A DNA stretch of 64,000 nt from an uncultured Luteimonas sp. Lineage in GTDB: Bacteria; Pseudomonadota; Gammaproteobacteria; Xanthomonadales; Xanthomonadaceae. Of the stretch, positions 35,553 through 44,188 are shown one piece after another. Position 1 is the first letter of the stretch. Each line of letters starts with the position of its first letter. The notes under the pieces are model-generated. The model worked only from the letters and a program-made list of their open reading frames with translations. It ran no database searches and was not told the origin of the DNA. The position numbers and the translations under genes are program-made. The stretch spans positions 62,001-126,000 of the forward strand of contig CAKTDC010000002.1 in the NCBI GenBank assembly GCA_934541015.1, read 5' to 3'.

Positions 35553-35890
35553 TTGCAATAAGGAAAAATTCCGTAAAAATCATGTGCTTGAGGAGCCATT
35601 CCCGCCTCGGGAAACGGTCCGGCGCCGCGCCTGCGCCCGCTCCCCACGCAGAATCAGCAGCTTGTGTCACAGGCTTGCCGAGCCCTTCCGGGAGGAGTAG
35701 GGTCGGATACCCAGGTGGCCATTCCAACCGCGCCGCCTGGCGACAAGAGCCGGACCATGACCGAAAGAAGCCTGTACACGGAGCCTGAAGGCGGAAGCTG
35801 CTTCCGCACGGCGAGCCTGTCAGGCGTCCGCCGTGCCGGTCCGGAGAGCCCACGATGACGCCCCGTGCCTGAGCCGCCGGGGCGTTCGTA
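35553..35890 (+). promoter_or_regulatory. Structured leader or small RNA upstream of the DUF465 gene
   Basis: An AT-rich island at 35553-35585 (TTGCAATAAGGAAAAATTCC) offers a possible promoter. About 200 nt later, 35750-35756 (CCGGACC) can pair with 35837-35843 (GGTCCGG) and close a branch holding an inner hairpin GCGGAAG/CTTCCGC (35791-35807). A final stem ACGCCCCG/CGGGGCGT (35858-35885) lies 23 nt before the DUF465 ATG. A 33-codon frame opens at 35758 but has no clear protein character. Read as a leader with a terminator-like end; the type is unknown. Confidence 0.4.
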
Positions 35891-35908
35891 TTTGCGCAGG
35901 AGGATTCC

Positions 35909-36127
35909 ATGTTCGAAGGGCAGTCACAGGCGGAAATCGACGTACTCATTAGCGGCCATCCCGAATTCAAGCAGCTGTACCGACGCCACCAGGAACTGGA
36001 CAAGAAGGTCATGGATGCCGAACTCGGGGTGTTGCCGATCGACGATGTCACGCTGTCCCAGATGAAGCGCGAGAAGCTCGCGGCCAAGGACCGCCTCACC
36101 CGGATTTTCGATTCCCTCGGCCACTGA
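35909..36127 (+). CDS. DUF465 / YdcH-family small protein
   Basis: 72 residues, helical hairpin of the DUF465 family: AEIDVLISGHPEFKQLYRRH near 8, DKKVMDAELGVLPID near 31, LKxEKLxxKDRL-like end (MKREKLAAKDRLTRIFD). AGGAGG sits 6 nt before the ATG. Function unknown in the whole family. Confidence 0.88.
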   Translation: MFEGQSQAEIDVLISGHPEFKQLYRRHQELDKKVMDAELGVLPIDDVTLSQMKREKLAAKDRLTRIFDSLGH

Positions 36128-36140
36128 CGGCCCGCTCGTC

Positions 36141-36181
36141 GCGGGCGGCGGCGGTCATCCTCGTCGACCGCCGCCGCCCGC
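36141..36181 (+). terminator. Perfect 16-bp hairpin after the DUF465 gene
   Basis: GCGGGCGGCGGCGGTC pairs perfectly with GACCGCCGCCGCCCGC over a 9-nt loop, starting 13 nt after the stop codon. No T-run. Likely transcript end. Confidence 0.7.
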
Positions 36182-36340
36182 CCACGACGCAGCGCGGCAT
36201 GCCGGCCCCGTCCGGGCGGGCCGGCCGCAGGCGGGTCGGACGATTCCGCGACGCCTGTCCCGCACCAGGGCTCCGGCCGCAGGCGACCTCTGCGGGTCAA
36301 TGCAATAATCGCGGTGGACTTCCCGGACCCCGGCCACCGC

Positions 36341-37720
36341 ATGACGATCCATTCCTCCGTCCTCGAACTCATCGCCGACACGCCGATCGTCAAGGCCCAG
36401 CGCCTGGACACCGGCCTGTGCGAGCTGTACCTGAAGCTCGAAAGCCAGAACCCGGGCGGCTCGATCAAGGACCGCATCGGCCTGAAGATGATCGAGGCGG
36501 CCGAGGCCCGCGGCGACATCCGCCCCGGCGACACCCTGGTCGAGGGCACTGCCGGCAACACCGGCATCGGCCTGGCCCTGGTGGCGCAGCAGAAGGGCTA
36601 CCGCCTGGTGCTGGTGATCCCGGACAAGATGAGCCGGGAGAAGATCTTCAACCTCAAGGCGATGGGCGCCGAGGTGGTGCTGACCCGTTCCGACGTGCCC
36701 AAGGGCCATCCCGAGCACTACCAGGACCTGGCCGCCAGCATCGCCGCGAAGACTCCGCGTGGCTACCACATCAACCAGTTCGGCAATCCCGACAACCCGG
36801 CCGCGCACGCCGAGGGCACCGGCCCGGAGATTCTGCGGCAGATGGCCGCGGTTGGCGGGGTCGACGCGGTGGTCGTGGGCGTGGGCAGCGGCGGCACCAT
36901 CACCGGCCTGGCGCAGTGCTTCGCGGAGCAGGCGCCCGGCGTGGAGCTGATCCTGGCCGATCCGGCCGGCTCGATCCTGGCGGGGCTGGTCGAAACCGGC
37001 GAGCTGGGCAAGGCCACCGGCAGCTGGCTGGTGGAGGGCATCGGCGAAGGCTCGAAGCCGCCGCCGGTGGCCGATTTCAGCCACGTGCACAAGGCCTACG
37101 CCATCGACGACCGCGAGAGCTTCCTCACCGCGCGCGAGCTGCTGCGCAGCGAGGGCATCCTCGCTGGTTCGTCCACCGGCACCCTGCTCGCCGCCGCCCT
37201 GCGCTGGTGCCGCGAGCAGACCGTGCCGAAGAAGATCCTGGTCTTCGTCTGCGACACCGGCAACAAGTACCTGTCCAAGCTCTACAACGACTACTGGATG
37301 CTCGACAACGGCTTTTTCGAGCGCGAGCAGCACGGCGACCTGCGCGACCTGATCCTGCGCCCCTACTCGCAGCGCGACACCGTGGTGGTGGCTCCGGGCG
37401 ACCTGCTGATGACCGCCTACCAGCGCATGAAGCTGTACGAGATCTCGCAGCTGCCGGTGATGGACGGCGACCGCATCGTGGGCATCCTCGACGAGTCCGA
37501 CGTGCTGCTGCACGTCTACGGAGACGAGGAGCGTTTCCGCGACCCGGTCTCGACCGCGATGGTCAGCAAGCTCGACATCCTCGACGTGCAGTCGCCGGTC
37601 GAATCGCTGCTGCCGGTGTTCGACCGCGGCCACGTGGCGATCATCGTCGACGACCAGAAATTCCTCGGCCTGATCACCCGCATCGACCTGCTGAACTGGC
37701 TGCGCCGGCGCGTCCACTGA
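36341..37720 (+). CDS. Cystathionine beta-synthase
   Basis: Condenses serine and homocysteine to cystathionine in reverse transsulfuration. 459 residues. The PLP Lys is in QNPGGSIKDRIG near 42. The phosphate/substrate loops are GTAGNTGIGLALVAQQKG near 70 and GVGSGGTITGLAQCF near 186. Two C-terminal CBS domains (about 340-455: YQRMKLYEISQLPVMDGDRI, then DVQSPVESLLPVFDRGHVAI) separate it from plain cysteine synthase. ATG 36341 chosen over an in-frame upstream start. It lies 61 nt before the cystathionine lyase gene. Confidence 0.94.
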   Translation: MTIHSSVLELIADTPIVKAQRLDTGLCELYLKLESQNPGGSIKDRIGLKMIEAAEARGDIRPGDTLVEGTAGNTGIGLALVAQQKGYRLVLVIPDKMSREKIFNLKAMGAEVVLTRSDVPKGHPEHYQDLAASIAAKTPRGYHINQFGNPDNPAAHAEGTGPEILRQMAAVGGVDAVVVGVGSGGTITGLAQCFAEQAPGVELILADPAGSILAGLVETGELGKATGSWLVEGIGEGSKPPPVADFSHVHKAYAIDDRESFLTARELLRSEGILAGSSTGTLLAAALRWCREQTVPKKILVFVCDTGNKYLSKLYNDYWMLDNGFFEREQHGDLRDLILRPYSQRDTVVVAPGDLLMTAYQRMKLYEISQLPVMDGDRIVGILDESDVLLHVYGDEERFRDPVSTAMVSKLDILDVQSPVESLLPVFDRGHVAIIVDDQKFLGLITRIDLLNWLRRRVH

Positions 37721-37744
37721 CGCCGGGGCGGGTCGTGGCCCCGA

Positions 37745-37753
37745 TGCTAGAAT
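37745..37753 (+). promoter_or_regulatory. Extended -10 element before the cystathionine lyase gene
   Basis: TG-C-TAGAAT (37745-37753), an extended -10 pattern with no good -35. It lies 29 nt upstream of the ATG and could let the lyase gene be transcribed apart from the synthase gene. Confidence 0.45.
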
Positions 37754-37781
37754 CCGGGGCCTACTTCAACGGATCGGCGAC

Positions 37782-38966
37782 ATGACAGACCCTGGCGAGG
37801 CGGGCGGCGCGGCGGATTGGGGGCTCGGCACCCGGGCGATCCATGCCGGCCAGTCGCACGACCCGAGCACCGGCGCGGTGATGCCGCCGATCTACGCGAC
37901 CAGCACCTACGCGCAGTCCAGCCCCGGCGTGCACCAGGGCTTCGAATATTCCCGCACCCACAACCCCACGCGCTTCGCCTACGAGCGCTGTGCCGCCGGG
38001 CTCGAGGGCGGCAGCCGCGGCTTCGCGTTCTCCTCCGGCCTGGCCGCGTCGTCGACCCTGCTGGAGCTGCTCGACAGCGGCGACCACGTGATCGCCATGG
38101 ACGATCTCTACGGCGGCAGCTTCCGCCTGTTCGAGCGCGTGCGCCGGCGCAGCGCCGGGCTCGACTTCAGCTTCGTCGACCTCACCGACGCGTCCGCGTT
38201 CGAAGCCGCGATCCGGCCCGGCACCCGCCTGGTGTGGATCGAGACGCCCACCAACCCGATGCTGAAGATCGTGGACATCGCCGCGATCTCGGCGATCGCC
38301 CACCGCCACGGCCTGCTGGTTGTGGTCGACAACACCTTCGCCTCGCCGGCGCTGCAGCGTCCGCTGGAGCACGGCGCCGACATCGTCATGCATTCGGCCA
38401 CCAAGTACATCAACGGCCACTCCGACATGATCGGCGGCCTGCTGGTGGTGGGCGACAACGCCGGTCTCGCCGAGAAGCTGGCCTTCCTGCAGAACTCGGT
38501 GGGCGCGGTGCAGGGGCCGTTCGACAGCTTCCTGGCCCTGCGCGGGCTCAAGACCCTGCCGCTGCGGATGCGCGCGCACTGCGCGAATGCCCAGGCGCTG
38601 GCGGAATGGCTGCAGACCCATCCGGCCATCGAGCGCGTGATCTACCCGGGGCTGGCTTCGCATCCGCAGCACGCGCTGGCGAAGCGGCAGATGGATGGCT
38701 TCGGCGGCATCGTCTCGATCGTGGTCAAGGGCGGCTTCGACGCGGCCCGGCGCCTGTGCGAGCGCACCCGGCTGTTCACCCTGGCCGAATCGCTCGGCGG
38801 CGTGGAAAGCCTGGTCAACCATCCGGCGGTGATGACCCACGCCTCGGTCCCGCCGGAGAACCGCGCGCGGCTGGGGATCAGCGACAGCCTGGTGCGGCTG
38901 AGCGTCGGCATCGAGGATGTGGCGGATCTGCGGGCGGATCTGGAGCAGGCGCTGCGCGGGGAGTGA
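37782..38966 (+). CDS. metB: Cystathionine gamma-lyase / gamma-synthase (PLP, Cys/Met metabolism family)
   Basis: 394 residues. GFEYSRTHNPTRFAYERCAA near 50, DDLYGGSFRLFERV near 107, WIETPTNPMLKIVDIAAIS near 152, and the PLP Lys in HSATKYINGHSDMIGG near 207. Next to a cystathionine beta-synthase, so the lyase direction (cystathionine to cysteine) fits best; in Xanthomonas the same gene is called metB and marks one border of the variable LPS gene cluster. The symbol is given with that meaning; lyase and synthase activities cannot be separated by sequence. Confidence 0.93.
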   Translation: MTDPGEAGGAADWGLGTRAIHAGQSHDPSTGAVMPPIYATSTYAQSSPGVHQGFEYSRTHNPTRFAYERCAAGLEGGSRGFAFSSGLAASSTLLELLDSGDHVIAMDDLYGGSFRLFERVRRRSAGLDFSFVDLTDASAFEAAIRPGTRLVWIETPTNPMLKIVDIAAISAIAHRHGLLVVVDNTFASPALQRPLEHGADIVMHSATKYINGHSDMIGGLLVVGDNAGLAEKLAFLQNSVGAVQGPFDSFLALRGLKTLPLRMRAHCANAQALAEWLQTHPAIERVIYPGLASHPQHALAKRQMDGFGGIVSIVVKGGFDAARRLCERTRLFTLAESLGGVESLVNHPAVMTHASVPPENRARLGISDSLVRLSVGIEDVADLRADLEQALRGE

Positions 38967-39059
38967 GCGCGCCGGCGGCGCGCGATCCGGCCGGTTCCAT
39001 CCCGGCCGGATCTGGCGCGGCCACGGCACGGCGTACCGGGCCGACGGCTCCGGACCGCG

Positions 39060-39635
39060 TCAGTTGGCGACTTCGCTCAGCAGCTTGCAGGGAATGGTCA
39101 CGCCACCGGCGCCGGCGACGGCCAGCGTCTCCCAGTAGAAATCGCATGCGAGCAGGTTGTCCTGGGTGGTCTTGCGGCCGGAGGTGACGTTCACCATCAG
39201 CTGCGGCTGACCGATGGTCATCGCCAGCAGGGACTTGTTGATGACGTCCTCGGCCAGGGTCACCGGTTGGCCGTCGCCCACTTCACGCTTGACCCGGCCG
39301 AGCTCGACCACGCCCATTTCGTTGGTCCGCGACTGGCCGGCCTGGGTCGGATCCCCGCCGTAGACCGCATCCAGCAGGATCGACTCGCCATTGGCGGCGA
39401 ACGCCGCCTTGGCGGCTGGGGAGAGGTTCACGGTGATCGTCACCGGCGTGATGTCCGGGGGCGGCAGCGACTTCTGCAGCTCGGCTTCACGCGCGGCTGC
39501 AGCTTCGGCAGCGTCGATTCCGGCCGTGCCTGCGACGGTGTCCTCACCAGTTTCGTCGGCGCTGTCCTGGCGGGCGCAGCCCGCGGCGAACGCGAATGCG
39601 GTGATCGTGAGTACGGTGATTGCATGTATCTTCAT
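39060..39635 (-). CDS. Lipoprotein downstream of gspD, unknown function
   Basis: 191 residues. A lipoprotein signal ends in the lipobox FAAGC at residue 20, with Ala at +2, so outer-membrane sorting is expected. The mature part has an Ala/Glu-rich linker and a C-terminal domain with PVTITVNLSPAAKAAFAANG near 68 and QLMVNVTSGRKTTQDNLLAC near 145; two Cys remain near the C-terminus (LLACDFYWE, TIPCKLL). It begins 27 nt after gspD, so it should be co-transcribed with the T2SS genes. It may be a secretin helper or a secreted-protein partner; no known pilotin family is recognised. Confidence 0.7.
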   Translation of the reverse strand: MKIHAITVLTITAFAFAAGCARQDSADETGEDTVAGTAGIDAAEAAAAREAELQKSLPPPDITPVTITVNLSPAAKAAFAANGESILLDAVYGGDPTQAGQSRTNEMGVVELGRVKREVGDGQPVTLAEDVINKSLLAMTIGQPQLMVNVTSGRKTTQDNLLACDFYWETLAVAGAGGVTIPCKLLSEVAN

Positions 39636-39661
39636 GGTGTGGGGTCCTGCATTCGAAGGGT

Positions 39662-41902
39662 TCACTCCTGGCGAAGGAGCGGTTGGATCGCCGGGGCCGG
39701 CTGCGACGGCTGGGGAGAGGGGCCGGTCGCCGGCTGCCTCGGGGGGACCTCCAGCGTCGTCATCGAGTTGATGATGGCGTCGCTGATCGCGCTCACGCGC
39801 TCGTCGGTCTCGACCACGTAGGGGACGATCATGATCACCAGTTCGGTGCGTGATCGCTCACGCGACGATGACTTGAACAGGTGGCCGACGACCGGAATGT
39901 CCTTGAGCAGCGGTACACCGCCATTCCCGCGGGTCTGGCGCTCGGACATCAGCCCGGCCATCACGATCGAGCCGCCGTCGCGCAGACTGACCTCGGTGTT
40001 CAGTGAGCGGTTGAAGATCGCTGGCGAGCCGCCCAGACCGCCCGACGACAGCGGCAGCGCTTCGCTGACCTCCTGCGAGATCTCCAGGTCGACGCGGCTG
40101 TCCGAATAGACCGTGGGCCGGATCCTGGTGATGATGCCGGTCTTGCGATACTGGATCGACTGCAGCAGGTTGGTATTGCCATCGGTCTGCTGGTTCGAGG
40201 TGGTCTGCATGGTGATGGTCGGCACCTCGGTGCCGACATCGATGTTCGCCTCGCTGCCGCTCTTGACCATCAGATGGGGGCGCGAGAGCACCGTCACCCG
40301 GCTGTCGTTGGCGAAGGCATTGAGCGCGGCGCGGTTCAGGCCGGCGACGTCGAGCAGGTAGGTCAGGCCACTGCCGCCGCCACTGGCGCCTCCACCGCCG
40401 CCGTTGTCGCCCCCGCCCCCGGATTCGCCGCCCAGATTTCCAAGGGACAGCTTGCCGTTGAAGCGATCGAAACCGGCTTTGGCGAACCAGTTCACGCCAA
40501 ACGACAGTTCGCTGCCCAGGGTCACTTCGGCGATCGTCACCTCGATCATCACCTGCCTTGGCGCGCGGTCGATCTGGCGGATCAGCATCTGCATGCGCTC
40601 CCACTGCGCTGGATCGCCCTGATAGATCAGCGCATTGCGGGGCTCGTCGACGATCACCTGCCCGGACAGCGTCACGCTAGGTCCGGAGGCGGGCCGGGCG
40701 GCTGCAGCACCGGCCGTCGTGCCGGCGGCACCGACTCCGCCGCTGGCGGCTTCTGCTGCCGAGGGCGGTCTGTCGACGCCACCGCTGCCGGGGCCGCCGC
40801 TGCGGCCACCGTTGAGGATCGCGGCGATGTCCGAAGCCTTGGTGTTGCGCACCTGGTAGTAGAACAGCGACTGGTCACCGGCGGTCGGGCTGGCGCGATC
40901 CAGGTCGCGTGCCCAGGCCACCGCGAATTCCAGCACCTCGCTGGTGCTGGCGAACAGGAGTACCGAGTTGGCTGCCGGTACCGGCAGCATGATCACGCTC
41001 GCAGGGGCGGTGGGCGAACGGGCGGTGGAATAGCCCTGTGCGGTCAGCACGTCCGCCAGCCGCTGCGCCAACTGGTCGGGCGTCAGGAACGCCGGCTCCA
41101 GCCGCACGCCGAGCCGGCCTCGCATGGTCGGCCGGTCGAACACCTGCAGCGCCGCAAGCGCCTGCCTGACCATGTCCGGCTTGCCGCTCAGCAGCAGCGC
41201 ATTGCGGTTGGCCAGTTCGGTGACCTGGATTTCGGAACCGTAGATCGTGGTCAGCCAGCGGGCGGCATCGCTGGTGTTGACCACGTTCATCTCGATCAGC
41301 TGGAACACGGGTCGGTGGCTGACCGGGACTTCGGGCAATGCGCGACCGCTGATGATCAGCGGCGGCAACACGGAGGTGTTGCCCGGGGCAACGCTGACCC
41401 GGGTGATCTGGCCTTCCCTGCGAACGGCCACTCCGTAGTCGGCCAGCACCTGCCGCGCAACCAGGTACATGTCGCGGGCTGACAAGCGGTCGGCGGTGTT
41501 GACGGTGACCAGCTCCTGCAACTGGGTCACTTCCGGGTCGACCTTGAGGGTCAGTCCGAGCATGTTGCCGAACACTTCATTGGCAAACAGCGCGATCGGC
41601 ACGCCCTCGATGTTGATCACGAAGGGGCCGCGGTTGGGAATCGGCGGGATGTCGGCGTCGGCGTCCAGCCCCGCGACCGCCGAAGTCGATCCGCCCACCT
41701 GCGGTGTGTCCGAACGGCGCAGTTCGGTGCGCTGTTCGCCCTGCTGCTGTACGTCGAGGAGGGTGGATTCGTCGCGGTCGGGGATCGGCGGGATGCTTAC
41801 CTGCGTCAGCGGATCGCGCGGATACTGCGCAATGGAGGCGCAGCCGGCCAGGAGCGTGGTCGCCACGGCGATCAGAAAGGAAGAGTGGAGCCTCAATCTC
41901 AT
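39662..41902 (-). CDS. gspD: T2SS outer-membrane secretin GspD (XpsD type)
   Basis: 746 residues. A lipoprotein signal (LIAVATTLLAGCASIAQ) as in XpsD. N0/N1-type repeats lie in about 80-400 (GPFVINIEGVPIALFANEVF near 88, AARWLTTIYGSEIQVTELAN near 215). A Gly-rich insert near 480-500 is followed by the secretin core (VTVLSRPHLMVKSGSEANID near 535, VGTEVPTITMQTTSNQQTDG, and the family signature VPLLKDIPVVGHLFKSSS near 675). A Pro/Gln-rich tail follows. It is the last core gene of the leftward gspG-D run; its ATG overlaps gspN. Confidence 0.95.
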   Translation of the reverse strand: MRLRLHSSFLIAVATTLLAGCASIAQYPRDPLTQVSIPPIPDRDESTLLDVQQQGEQRTELRRSDTPQVGGSTSAVAGLDADADIPPIPNRGPFVINIEGVPIALFANEVFGNMLGLTLKVDPEVTQLQELVTVNTADRLSARDMYLVARQVLADYGVAVRREGQITRVSVAPGNTSVLPPLIISGRALPEVPVSHRPVFQLIEMNVVNTSDAARWLTTIYGSEIQVTELANRNALLLSGKPDMVRQALAALQVFDRPTMRGRLGVRLEPAFLTPDQLAQRLADVLTAQGYSTARSPTAPASVIMLPVPAANSVLLFASTSEVLEFAVAWARDLDRASPTAGDQSLFYYQVRNTKASDIAAILNGGRSGGPGSGGVDRPPSAAEAASGGVGAAGTTAGAAAARPASGPSVTLSGQVIVDEPRNALIYQGDPAQWERMQMLIRQIDRAPRQVMIEVTIAEVTLGSELSFGVNWFAKAGFDRFNGKLSLGNLGGESGGGGDNGGGGGASGGGSGLTYLLDVAGLNRAALNAFANDSRVTVLSRPHLMVKSGSEANIDVGTEVPTITMQTTSNQQTDGNTNLLQSIQYRKTGIITRIRPTVYSDSRVDLEISQEVSEALPLSSGGLGGSPAIFNRSLNTEVSLRDGGSIVMAGLMSERQTRGNGGVPLLKDIPVVGHLFKSSSRERSRTELVIMIVPYVVETDERVSAISDAIINSMTTLEVPPRQPATGPSPQPSQPAPAIQPLLRQE

Positions 41903-42471
41903 TGCATGTTTCCTTGCGAATCTGAAACGGCGGTACCCGCCGTCGTGCCGGGTCCGGCGCCGACGCCGACGCCGCCCCCTCCGGTGGCACCGCCGGAGGC
42001 TGCGGCATTGTCCCCTGCGTCTCCCGGACAACCTGTACCTTCGCTGCTGATCGGTTCACTGCGGTACAGCTGATGCACTTCGATACAGCCGTCGCGCTGG
42101 ATGCGGATGCGGTCCTGGCCGATCTGCAGCAGGGTCGCGTCGTCCGGCAGCGTCGCTCCCCGCTCCAGGCGCAGGATCTTCTTGTCCTCGAGCAACTGCA
42201 CCAGGGCGACCGGGCCACTGGCGATGCCAGCCAGGCGCCATGGACCCTGCGGTCCTCCTCCATCGACGTCGCCATCCCAGCGTGCGCGCTGCGCCAGGGC
42301 CCGGGTTTCAGTCGAAGGCCTGCGGCCACCTGCCCATTCCGCCGGACTCGACCAGTCGTCACCGGCGGCTTTCGGCTTGGGAAGCGGGGGAGGGGGGCTG
42401 GCCCAGCCCAGGGCCAGGCCGAGCACGAGTGCGGCAAGACACCACACCCACCAGCGGTTCAGATGGCTCAT
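41899..42471 (-). CDS. gspN: T2SS protein N / GspC-like inner-membrane protein
   Basis: 190 residues. One N-terminal helix (WVWCLAALVLGLALGWASPP), a Pro-rich linker, and a periplasmic GspC-HR-like domain about 75-150 (WRLAGIASGPVALVQLLEDK, then LPDDATLLQIGQDRIRIQRD). A Gly/Ala-rich tail ends it. In the Xanthomonas Xps system the gene at this place is xpsN, which works with L and M and contacts the secretin. No separate gspC is present in the window, consistent with that. Overlaps gspD by 4 nt and gspM by 4 nt. Confidence 0.85.
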   Translation of the reverse strand: MSHLNRWWVWCLAALVLGLALGWASPPPPLPKPKAAGDDWSSPAEWAGGRRPSTETRALAQRARWDGDVDGGGPQGPWRLAGIASGPVALVQLLEDKKILRLERGATLPDDATLLQIGQDRIRIQRDGCIEVHQLYRSEPISSEGTGCPGDAGDNAAASGGATGGGGVGVGAGPGTTAGTAVSDSQGNMQ

Positions 42472-43049
42472 GGCGCCGCCTCGTCGGTGGCGGTGCGGTA
42501 GTAGCCGACGATGTTCATGGCGACGCGGCTGCCCCTGTCGGAGCGGACCTGCACGGTTTCAACCAGCGCCAGGTTGCCTGCCGACTCCACGGTGCCCATG
42601 AAATCGAAGGCCTGGCGCGGTGTCAGGGTGGCGCTGACGGTCGCGCGGGCCCGATAGATGCCCGGGTGATCCTCCATCTCCACTGGCGCACTGACGTCGA
42701 TATTGACACCACCGCTGGCGGCAACGCTGCTGCCTACGCTGCGCAGCCAGCTCTGCAGCGACGCCTGGGCCATCCCCGGAGTCGTCACCACCGGAATTTC
42801 CGCCAGTACCGCCCGGTAGGCGGTGCCCGTCTGCTCGGCGCGCTGGATCCACACGTCCTGCCCGCGCAGGCTGCGGGTCTGCCGCAGCGCGACCTCGCTG
42901 TCGATGGCGCGCTGCTGCTGCGCCACCCGCCAGTCGTGCAGGCCCTGCAGCACGAACGCCAGCAGCAGGGCGGCGATCAGCCCCAGGCCGACCTGCAGGC
43001 GCAGGTTGCCCGACAGCTGCTGTGCCAGTGAACGCAGGCCCGCCTTCAA
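42468..43049 (-). CDS. gspM: T2SS assembly protein GspM
   Basis: 193 residues. A short cytoplasmic leader, a membrane helix (LQVGLGLIAALLLAFVLQGL), then a periplasmic ferredoxin-like domain (GMAQASLQSWLRSVGSSV near 93, YRARATVSATLTPRQAFDFM near 130). Partner of GspL in the inner-membrane platform. The start appears to be TTG at 43049, overlapping the gspL stop as TTGA; there is no ATG near the right length. Confidence 0.85.
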   Translation of the reverse strand: MKAGLRSLAQQLSGNLRLQVGLGLIAALLLAFVLQGLHDWRVAQQQRAIDSEVALRQTRSLRGQDVWIQRAEQTGTAYRAVLAEIPVVTTPGMAQASLQSWLRSVGSSVAASGGVNIDVSAPVEMEDHPGIYRARATVSATLTPRQAFDFMGTVESAGNLALVETVQVRSDRGSRVAMNIVGYYRTATDEAAP

Positions 43050-44188
43050 GAGCCGGTCCCGCTGGTGGCTGCAGAATCCTTGCCCGCGGCGGCGCGGCCG
43101 GTACCGGCCGCGGCCGCGTGCACCACCCTGGCCTTGAGGGTGAAGCGCTTGTTTGCCTCTTCGATGCCGGAGCTGACGTCGGTGAACATCGGCGAGGCTT
43201 CCCAGGCCGACACCAGCGAGGTAGCGTCGATTTCGTCCATCGCGAAGGTGACCTCCAGGCGATCGATCGCGGGCTGGTTCCACAGCACGATCCGCCAGCC
43301 CTGCGCAGGCATGATCCGCTGGACCTCGGCGAGCAGCTGCAGTTGGCCCCGCGGCGGATGGAGAGCTAACAGCCGTTGCAGTTCATCGGCCTGGCCGGCG
43401 GCGTCGGCGCGCGCTTCCAGAATCTTCTGCAGCGGTTCGTCGAGCTGCTGCTGGGCGCGTTGGGTCGCCCAGACATCGGTCACGCCGCGCAGGCCCGCGC
43501 CCGCCTCGAAGCCGATCGCCACACAGGCGAGCAGTCCCAACGCAACGGCGCCGCGCCTGACCCAGGTTGCGGCATCGTCGAACGCGACCCCGACGCTGCG
43601 CGTGCGGTGCGCCCAGGGCGTGGCACCGATCGGCGCATCTACGGCCTGCGCCGTTCCGGCTGCAGGCATTCCGGCGCCGCGCAGGAATGTGCCCCACTCG
43701 GACTCGGACGGTGGGGTCAGCCACCAGCGGCTGGCGGTCAGCCGGCCCTGTTCCCAGGCACGTCCCTCATACCCCCGGGCCAGTGCCAGGAGCTCGGCGC
43801 GATCTTCTTCCGGCGGGCGCCCGGTCAGCAGCGATTCCGGGACGAAGCGCGTCACCCGCAGCGGCTGAGGGCCGAGCAGATCGGCGATGCGGCTGCGGGA
43901 CCAGTACCACACGGCCGCATGCGAGCCTGCCCACGCCGGCTCATGGACCGGATCGGGGAAGGGCGCGGCCCGGCGCACAGCGAGCGCGATGAAATCGTCA
44001 CGCTGCCGGGCGGGGATTCTTGCGGCGTCGACCGTCAGGAACAGGCAAAGCTCGCGGCCGACTACGACCTGCAGTTGCTTGCCTTCCCCGCCCGCGATGG
44101 CGGCGGGTCCGTCAAGGCCCAGCCGGACCCGGCGCGGCGAAAAGCGGACCAGCAGGCGTTGTGACCAGTGCCGGATCGGGGTCTTCAT
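43046..44188 (-). CDS. gspL: T2SS assembly platform protein GspL
   Basis: 380 residues. A cytoplasmic actin-like domain about 20-240 (GKQLQVVVGRELCLFLTVDA near 40, then ALAVRRAAPFPD), a membrane helix near 245-265 (RRGAVALGLLACVAIGFEAG), and a periplasmic domain (GWRIVLWNQPAIDRLEVTFA near 310). It couples the GspE ATPase to the membrane complex. With ATG 44188 it overlaps gspK by 77 nt, more than the other junctions, so a later start is conceivable. Confidence 0.88.
   Translation of the reverse strand: MKTPIRHWSQRLLVRFSPRRVRLGLDGPAAIAGGEGKQLQVVVGRELCLFLTVDAARIPARQRDDFIALAVRRAAPFPDPVHEPAWAGSHAAVWYWSRSRIADLLGPQPLRVTRFVPESLLTGRPPEEDRAELLALARGYEGRAWEQGRLTASRWWLTPPSESEWGTFLRGAGMPAAGTAQAVDAPIGATPWAHRTRSVGVAFDDAATWVRRGAVALGLLACVAIGFEAGAGLRGVTDVWATQRAQQQLDEPLQKILEARADAAGQADELQRLLALHPPRGQLQLLAEVQRIMPAQGWRIVLWNQPAIDRLEVTFAMDEIDATSLVSAWEASPMFTDVSSGIEEANKRFTLKARVVHAAAAGTGRAAAGKDSAATSGTGS

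Noticed and set aside
35690..35760. yybP-ykoY manganese riboswitch, suggested by GGAGTAGGG
   Set aside because: The other conserved parts (the CAACATACTC-type segment and the matching stems) are absent, and the downstream gene is not a metal exporter.
35758..35859. 33-codon protein gene
   Set aside because: No ribosome site and no protein-like composition. It lies inside a folded region, so it is reported only as part of the leader.
36341..37720. Plain cysteine synthase (CysK/CysM)
   Set aside because: Two C-terminal CBS domains and the adjacent cystathionine lyase favour cystathionine beta-synthase.
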